Shown: piece after piece, positions 16,358-22,315 of the stretch | Layout of the letters: every line of letters begins with the position of its first letter | Position numbering within the stretch: the first letter of the stretch is position 1 | Source of the DNA: Chara braunii | Taxonomy: Eukaryota > Streptophyta > Charophyceae > Charales > Characeae | Direction: 5' to 3' | NCBI GenBank assembly: GCA_003427395.1 | Contig: BFEA01000177.1 | Coordinates: 2,512,885 to 2,535,199 of the forward strand | Length of the DNA: 22,315 bases | Program-made: the position numbers and the translations under genes | Notes under the pieces: model-generated | Database searches by the model: none | Told to the model about the DNA's origin: nothing | What the model saw: the letters and a program-made list of their open reading frames with translations, nothing else

Positions 16358-18360
16358 TTCTTACTGAATGCAGTGCGTCTGCTGAAGGCACCTGTGCTCC
16401 ACAGGGCTGGGGTTGGTCCCAGGGAGCTTTGAGTGCACCGCTCATAAATTTGGAGTGCAACTTCATGTCCTTGGGAAGGAGGTCGTTCACATTTGTGATG
16501 ACCTCCCCTTTAATACCATCCCCTAAAAGAGTTGTGTGTCGTTCCTTGTTGTTGTTGGCCTTGAACCATGCAATCGGGGCCCAGTATAGACCCTTCCCTG
16601 CAAACTGAAAATTTGTCCTGGGTCTCAAGGTGGCATCCAGACAGACTGAGTGGACTGTGTAGGTGTTGCCTGAGGAACCAGTCTTCAGAAGGGTGATCAT
16701 TGGGAGGCGAGGGATTGGAAGCACGTGAAATTTCTTGTGCAACCACCTTCTTGCTATCTCCAGCATGGGGCCCGGTTCTGGAGGCGATTACATGGATAAG
16801 AAGGGGATCTGCAAATCTCCCTTCTGATCTGAGCGCAGCAGGAGCTGTGGCCCCTGGTTGCTATTAATGGCATGGCCACGTAGTTCCGAGTCTGATTCGA
16901 AGGAGAGGGTAACCCAAGCATATGTTCTGTGGCCGTATTCTCGTCTCCGTTATCCTTCTGGGGACATTTTGGAGAGGATAGGGAGTGCTATCTAGCAAGT
17001 ACGCTTGAGGGGATGGCCAGCCTGAGCTGGTTCTGCTGAGATCCGGGTACTGGGACCATCTCCACTTCCGGGGTCAGCATTCCGGAAGCTGGGTGGTTTA
17101 GATCGACCTGCTGCTCCTTACCGGGAGTTGGTGTTGCAGGAACAGTTGCTCTCCCGGCTGAGACTGGGATCTGGAATAGACTGGTGCCGAGGCCAGATGC
17201 GTGACCTCCAGGATTTCCTTTAGTTCCGCCGTGAGGCTGCTGAATGGATGGAGAAGAGGAACGAGGATTGAATCCCCTCCCCCCTGAGCCCGTAGGATTT
17301 CTGTGTTGTCTGTCCATTTGTTTTCCCTGCAGATCAGGATCAATCCACCTGTACTGCGTGGTGGATTGCTTTCCTTTGGACCTGGGGTACTGTGTCTGTC
17401 TCCCTTTTCCTGAAGGCCTTCGTTCATAGGTGGGGTTGGACCATGAGTTCATGCCTTGCATAAAGGAAGGGATCACGAGTTCATTGCTTGCCATTTCTGT
17501 GAACGTTTCTTCTCCTGTGTAATTCGGGCAATCCGGCAAGGACTGTTCGTGCCCGTACCTGCCACAGGAAGAGCACCACAGGGTGTTGCTGTCCACTAAC
17601 TCACCCGTAAGTTTTCCTTTCGAGGTCACAATCTGGATACTGCTTTGAAATTTGGCCTCAGCACTAGGGTCCAGACCAAATTTCAGATTGGCTAAGGTAG
17701 GATCTTCTGGATCCTTGATTGGGTCGAATTCTTCAACGATCTTACCAAAGTCTTTCTCAATACCTGATCTGATGAACATTGAGGCGTCGAGGGGAAACCG
17801 CAGAGCCATGACCCAATAATTCTTCTTCTTGTCTTCGTCCCTTTTTTTCTCCCATTCTGCTTTAGGCATCCATTTTCGGAACAGAATCGTGAGAGTTGGT
17901 TATTCTCTCTGAATTTGGTCATCTCTTTCCTTATCATCCAGTCATAGACTCCTTGATCTTTTGCCACATAGGTGAGCTGTGCTCTTCCTTCGATGTGAGA
18001 AATATCACGCTGGGTGAGGAGTTGTTCCTCATCCATGAGTGAGTCTTCAATTGAACGAATCAAGTCCAGTTTTTTGTTGTTCGGAAGATTCTTTGCTGCA
18101 CCTTGGAACAAGATCAATACGGTTTGTTCCTTGAGAAAATTATCTTTGATGTCGTTGATCTCCTCTGTGGGCCTTATCTCTAAGCAACCCTCTTCCTCGT
18201 CAATCGCGACATCTATGAATTTTGAGACATCTTGAGATGTATAATTCAGATACCAGCCCTTAACCATGTCGGTAAGTCTGTCTGTGTCCGAGGACGATGT
18301 CTGTCCAGGCGGCATTGCATGAGATTGTTGGGCAGCACTACTGCCCCCTGAGGAGTCCAT
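16347..18360 (-). pseudogene. LINE ORF1 (DUF4283-like nucleic-acid-binding protein), broken
   Basis: ORF1 protein binds element RNA in the retrotransposition particle. It starts at ATG 18360, followed by an S/Q-rich N-terminus. Residues of about 75-180 and the next frame (17869 onward, with NYWVMALRFPLDASMFIRSG) match the general pattern of plant DUF4283 ORF1 proteins. A zinc knuckle follows, WCSSCGRYGHEQSLPDCPNY (about 17575-17515). Its spacing is C-X2-C-X4-H-X6-C rather than the usual H-X4-C. The C-terminal part is basic and rich in P/S/G/Q. Lesions: loss of one base near 17878-17884, a TAG at 16988-16990, and a frameshift near 16760. The last part (16766-16347) reads as a plausible conserved domain (IPRLPMITLLKTGSSG; ILLGDG-like GDGIKGEVI). 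Its stop lies 11 bases inside the ORF2 start. Confidence 0.72.
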
Positions 18361-18700
18361 TTGTGAGTCCAGCCTATGTCAGCAGGACTGTGCTGTGGGT
18401 CTTTATCCCGTGACTGTCCTGTCCAGTTGGTTGAGAAGATACTTATCTGTCTTTAAACCAGGACTAAGGGAATTGATTAACTGTCGTCTATGAGGCCAAG
18501 CAAAAGGGGGGGGCAGCGATCAGGGTGTTATATCATTCCTGACTCTAGGGGGATTGAATCTGGTGTTAGCTGCAAAAGCATAACGCACTTCACGCTGTGC
18601 TTTCCCAGTTAATCGATACAGGATAAGAGGTAGGATGAACGAGTTGGGATTCTAGGCATCAAACCAACAGGGTGCCCTTATTGCATTAGCCCATCAAAGC
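18361..18700. other. Region upstream of LINE ORF1
   Basis: The part nearest ORF1 is probably LINE 5' UTR. A G run at 18507-18514 (C run on the - strand) could mark its end, but no boundary or TSD is visible. No gene is seen. Confidence 0.35.
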
Positions 18701-19126
18701 TAAGAGCCGAATTCAACTAATTACAAAATGAATAAAGCATATCCCAATGGGCATAGGCTTTAAGAATCCAATAAGTAAATTGATATAAATAATTGATAAT
18801 AATCTCAGTCAATAAAAATAAAGATTAAAAGTCACATGTCTCGATACCATCAGCAGTCCAATTGGAAAGGGCGGTAAAAAATTCCCTTTCCGTTATTCAA
18901 TCGAACTAGAAGGTAAGAGCCAAATTCAACTAATTACAAAATGAATGAAGCATATCCCAATGGGCCTAGGCTTTAAGAATCCAATAAGTAAATTGGTATC
19001 AATAATTGATAATAATCTCAGTCAATAAAATAAAGATTAAAAGTCAAATGTCTCGATACCGTCAGCAGTCCGATTGGAAAGGGCGGTAAAAAAATTCCCT
19101 TTTCGTTATTCAATCGAACTAGAAGG
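18701..19126. repeat. Two tandem 213-bp AT-rich repeats
   Basis: Units 18701-18913 and 18914-19126 both begin TAAGAGCC and end CGAACTAGAAGG, and are well over 90% alike by eye. Each holds an inverted repeat GGAAAGGG...CCCTTTCC (18864-18871 with 18884-18891; the second copy has one change). No coding potential. Confidence 0.92.
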
Positions 19127-19262
19127 TTACGAAGACGGACAACGCAGCAAGAGGCACGTGGTCATGGACCGCAGAGGATCATGGCCGATCGACGAGAAGC
19201 CTTGGATGTAAGGATATATGTAAGGGATCGTGGTAGGATATATTCAAGTCTCCCACGGGATG

Positions 19263-19440
19263 CCTTATTGCATTAGCACCTCGAAGATAAGAGCCGAGTT
19301 TAACTAATTACATCAAGAATGAAACATCGCCCAATGGGGCAGAAACTTTAAGAAGCCACTAAATCAATAGGTATGAAGATTCGATAATAATCACAGTCGA
19401 TAAAAACCAGGATTTAAAAGAATTAATGTCACGATACCGA
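19263..19440. repeat. Diverged third copy of the 213-bp repeat
   Basis: Begins with CCTTATTGCATTAGC, also found just left of the first unit (18676-18690), then TAAGAGCCGA at 19288 and TAACTAATTAC. It continues with recognisable but drifted sequence (CTTTAAGAA, GATAATAATC, CGATACCG). Between the second and third copies (19127-19262) lies unique GC-richer sequence with nothing recognisable. Confidence 0.75.
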
Positions 19441-21560
19441 ACAAGACTTACTCGCTCAAGGGGAGCGAGATTCGGCTTCTAGGAGGAGGAGGGGGAGGGC
19501 GATGGGAGAATGCGTTGGAGAGGGTGGTGGCGGAGAGGAAGGGGGTGATGGCGGGGTGACGCCTATGGAACAGAAGAAGGGAGGGGGGGTATTTTTTCGC
19601 GAACGTGGCAGCGATATTAGCTATGGTTCCGAGCCAAGCGGAAGCATCCAGAGGGGAGTGGTTTTTGACAGTGTGCAGACATATTAACACTCAGAGAGGA
19701 TCAGCAGCGAGGGAAGGGCAATGACGGGGAAGGCGAAACGGGTAGTATTGCTATGGAAAAGGTGACGGGGGAGGACAACGCAGGGGAGGGGCAGCTATTG
19801 GATGTGAGTAGGAAGGGGGGAGGTAGAAGAGGGTGATCGTGGCTGATTGAGAGGGGAGGGAGAAAAGGACTACGAAACTAGGGTCGGGAGAGGTCGAAGA
19901 AAATCAGGGTAAGCAACTAGGAGGAGGGCATGCTTCGAAGGGGGGGGAAGGTGGAGGGTGATATTGGCGGAGAGAGAGGGAAGGGGGTGGGCAATCCCGG
20001 GATGGGAGCGAAGGGAAAGGGTAGGACAATAGCGGTAGAGGGACAACAAAGGGGCGGGAAGGGACGAGAGGGAGCAGCAGAGCAACGGGATAAGACGGTC
20101 GTGAGTGGGAGAAGGACAGGTGGTGGAGGCTGATGAAAGATGCTAAATGGAGGAGATCAGGGTGAGAGAGAGGGGGGGAGAGGTCGTCGGGAAGGGGGTG
20201 GTAGGGGAAGGGGGCTGTGTAAGGGGGTGATAGAGAAGATGATTACGAGAAGGGCGATAGCGGGCAAGGCGGATGGGTAAAACCTCTTCGGGAGAAAATA
20301 ATGGGGAAAGATAGCGCGGGAGAATGCAATTAGTGCCGAGGATAGCTACGGAGCGGCGAAAAGGGAAGAGCAGCTAAGGGAGACAAGGAGAACGAGATAG
20401 AGGAGAGCAGATTCGGGACGGGGTGATACCACAAGGGGAAGAGCGGTATGAGAACAGTAAGTAGGAGAAGATGGCGTCGGCGAAGAACTAGGGGGAGAGG
20501 ACTACTACGAACAGCGCGTCGTGAAAAGGAAGGAGGGGAGGAGGATTGACATATTGAGGGAGTAGGGGAGAGGATGTCTCTGAAACTAGGGTAAGGAGGC
20601 CGGTGAAGAATGGAAGAAGGTGGAGATCGGGTTGAGAGAGTAGGGGGAAAGCGAGTAGGGGAAGAGGTCGTCGGGAAGGGGTGGTAGGGGAAGGAGATAC
20701 GGAAAGGGATGATAGAAAAAGGCAATTACAGGGAGGGTGATAGCGGGGAAGGCAAGTGGGTAATACCGCTCCGGAAGAGGATGATGGGGACGGATAACGC
20801 GGGGGGAAGACAATCAGTGCGAAGGATAGTTATGTAGCAGCGATAAGGAAAACGCAGCTAAGGGAAACAACAATGGAGAGAGTGATAGAGGAGAGCGACT
20901 TCGGGAACGGACGAACCCACAGGGAGGAAGACGGTATGGAAACAGCAGATAAAGGAAGAAGACGTTGGCAAAGGATTAAGGGGAGAGGACGGTTGCGACA
21001 GAACGTCATGAATAGGACGGGGGGGGAGGAAGGTTGACAGACTGAGAGAGTAGGGGAGAGGATACTATGAGACCAGGGTCGAGAGAGGTTTCTAGGGAAT
21101 AAAGAGGAGTTACGGGAAGAGAGAGAGGGGGGGGAGGGGTGAGGGAAGGGAGGAACGGCGCTGGTTTGGTAACGGATTGGTGGGGAGCCAGAGATCGGGG
21201 TGGGGTAAATAAGGTGGAGGCAGGAGGCTAGATGGGGAGCAGAGGGGAGTATATCGGCTTTGTGGCGGTAGCGGAGGGGAGTATATCGGCTTTGTGGCGG
21301 TAGATCGGCGAAACATTCGAGTCCACTGGCGACGAGAGGAGGGAGAGTAGAGAGAAGGCTTAGATTGGCAGTAAGGACCGCTTCCTCTACCATTAAAGCA
21401 GAGTAGTGTATGTAGACGGATAGGTGGGGGAGCAGGCAAGACTAGAAGAGTTGTCGGGTGTGCAGCAGCATTAGAGTCGTGGCTTGAGATAAGATGTGGA
21501 CTCTTGGGGGTGAAAGATTCGGGCGAGGAGGAGAGAAGGGAGACTTAGACTTTTCGGATT
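19440..21560. repeat. Purine-biased degenerate repeat block (about 2.1 kb)
   Basis: The + strand is almost entirely G and A with few C or T, dominated by GGAGAGGAGG/GGGGGAAGG motifs. Long-period repetition is visible. GCAGCTAAGGG recurs at 20370 and 20854, and GA(T)TTGACA-ACTGAG-type segments near 20543 and 21032 (period about 484-490). GAGGAT/GGACTAC...ACTAGGGTCG-like segments lie near 19866, 20570 and 21057. ORFs here are low-complexity R/G/E or P/S/L artefacts. Confidence 0.85.
21242..21305. repeat. 32-bp tandem duplication inside the purine block
   Basis: GAGGGGAGTATATCGGCTTT... occurs at 21242-21273 and 21274-21305, nearly identical over 32 bp. It is the least degraded repeat in the block. 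Confidence 0.9.
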
Positions 21561-21593
21561 TACGATAGGTTAGAGGAGGGAAAAAATACTTTT

Positions 21594-21673
21594 GTACCTA
21601 GGTCGTGATGAGTTATTATTCCTGCTGGAGCAATGCTTTGGTACCTAGGTCGTACCTAGGTCGTGATGAGTTG
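21594..21673. repeat. GTACCTAGGTCGTGATGAGTT repeats
   Basis: The segment beginning GTACCTAGGTCGTGATGAGT occurs at 21594 and 21652, with a partial copy GTACCTAGGTC at 21641. The core CCTAGG is palindromic. Confidence 0.8.
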
Positions 21674-22315
21674 TTGTTAGTGATAACAGAAGAATGATCG
21701 TTTTGAAGGATCAGGCTGAATAAATCAAGCCTTCAATCGCAAATACGGAAACCTGCATCACAGTACAGACCAAAGAAAAGTACTACTTATGTTTATGTCA
21801 AGGGGAGAACATTCCCCTAGTGGTAACCTAGCCCCTCTACTAGTACCAAGCCACTGAATATCTCCCCTAACTAGGACGAATCTACTAAGTAACCTCTAGC
21901 TGAAACATATTCTAACTCCTCAAATTCTACGAAATTTCGGCAGCGCTTCCCGTAGGAACAGCAGACTGTCAAGATTTATACAAAGCTGAAAAGACAGAAA
22001 GACAAAACAACTATACTTGGGACTAACTTCTGACACCTGCTTGATAATTCAGCATCAACGACGACCTGCAAAATCTCTAAATGAGATTGTGGGCTAGCAT
22101 TGATCCTAACTCCTAGCAGGGTCAATCCTATCTTCATCCCAAATTCTCCCTCCCATCATCCATCTCATCTACCTATGGCTCCAACACTTGGCAAGCCTCT
22201 TGGCAGCTAACCTATCGAAAAGACGCCCCGAGTGAGAGCCCGCAAGTATGCATAAGCAAACATCTCTCACAATCCCACATCCATTTGTCCAAGTAGTTCG
22301 TCAGATCATTCATTT
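21674..22315. other. Gene-free right end
   Basis: I see no ORF of note, RNA gene or repeat. Base composition returns to roughly balanced. Confidence 0.5.

Larger units (their letters stand above)
12367..18360 (-). mobile_element. L1-type LINE, decayed, both ORFs present
   Basis: About 6 kb on the - strand with the order ORF1, ORF2. ORF1 has a DUF4283-like region and a CCHC knuckle. ORF2 has APE endonuclease, RT and the zf-RVT finger. This is the standard layout of plant non-LTR retrotransposons. The start at 18360 is the ORF1 ATG; the 5' UTR probably extends upstream but its end is not visible. The 3' end is in microsatellite sequence (12268-12367 and on to 11989), where a poly(A) tail or 3' UTR would be expected. 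ORF2 stops roughly 30 residues short of the homologous + strand LINE remnant. At least eight disabling lesions mean it cannot move. No TSD could be identified. Confidence 0.88.

Noticed and set aside
16330-16608. 92-codon + strand ORF
   Set aside because: Antisense to the LINE ORF1/ORF2 boundary, which has clear protein homology on the other strand.
18850-18870. CTGCTGATGG on the - strand of the 213-bp repeat as a ribozyme core
   Set aside because: It lacks the CUGAUGA/GAAA pair and stem II.
20330-21439. Proline/serine-rich - strand ORFs of 109-187 codons
   Set aside because: They arise because the opposite strand is almost all purine and stop codons are scarce; no domain or start context.

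Overview
This window looks like repeat-dominated nuclear DNA from a eukaryote. The best guess is a plant or streptophyte alga with a large genome. That guess rests on a plant-type L1 LINE (APE-type endonuclease, RT and zf-RVT zinc finger, with a DUF4283-like/CCHC ORF1), Ty3/gypsy gag-pol relics, a MULE-like non-autonomous DNA transposon, and abundant microsatellites and satellites. A charophyte such as Chara is possible, but nothing here proves it. I found no intact host protein gene, no tRNA and no rRNA. Every coding relic I recognise is a transposable-element pseudogene.

Layout, left to right: a poly(T) run (1-41). An imperfect foldback (about 214-471). The 3' end of a LINE ORF2 on the + strand (about 773-1276). 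A clean 842-bp MULE-like element (1598-2439) with long terminal inverted repeats, a 9-bp target-site duplication and internal tandem repeats. Two head-to-tail 176-bp repeats (2587-2938), each carrying a type I hammerhead ribozyme on the - strand. A gene-free stretch with a run of CCCG/CGGG mini-hairpins (3775-3982). Two decayed Ty3/gypsy gag-PR-RT copies in tandem on the - strand (about 4484-7360 and 7359-10304), with a 5' leader and possible primer-binding site up to about 11589. A CGTACG-palindrome cluster and microsatellites (11757-12367). A LINE of about 6 kb on the - strand (18360 down to 12367) with ORF1 and ORF2 both broken. AT-rich 213-bp tandem repeats (18701-19126, diverged third copy to about 19440). 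About 2.1 kb of strongly purine-biased degenerate repeats (19440-21560). A final stretch with no recognisable feature.

The pieces do not form a functional pathway. The window is a record of insertion, tandem duplication and decay. The item most worth following is the hammerhead tandem repeat. Its architecture (short monomer, tandem copies, type I core with a palindromic minimal stem III) resembles retrozymes, non-autonomous retroelements that spread through small circular RNAs.
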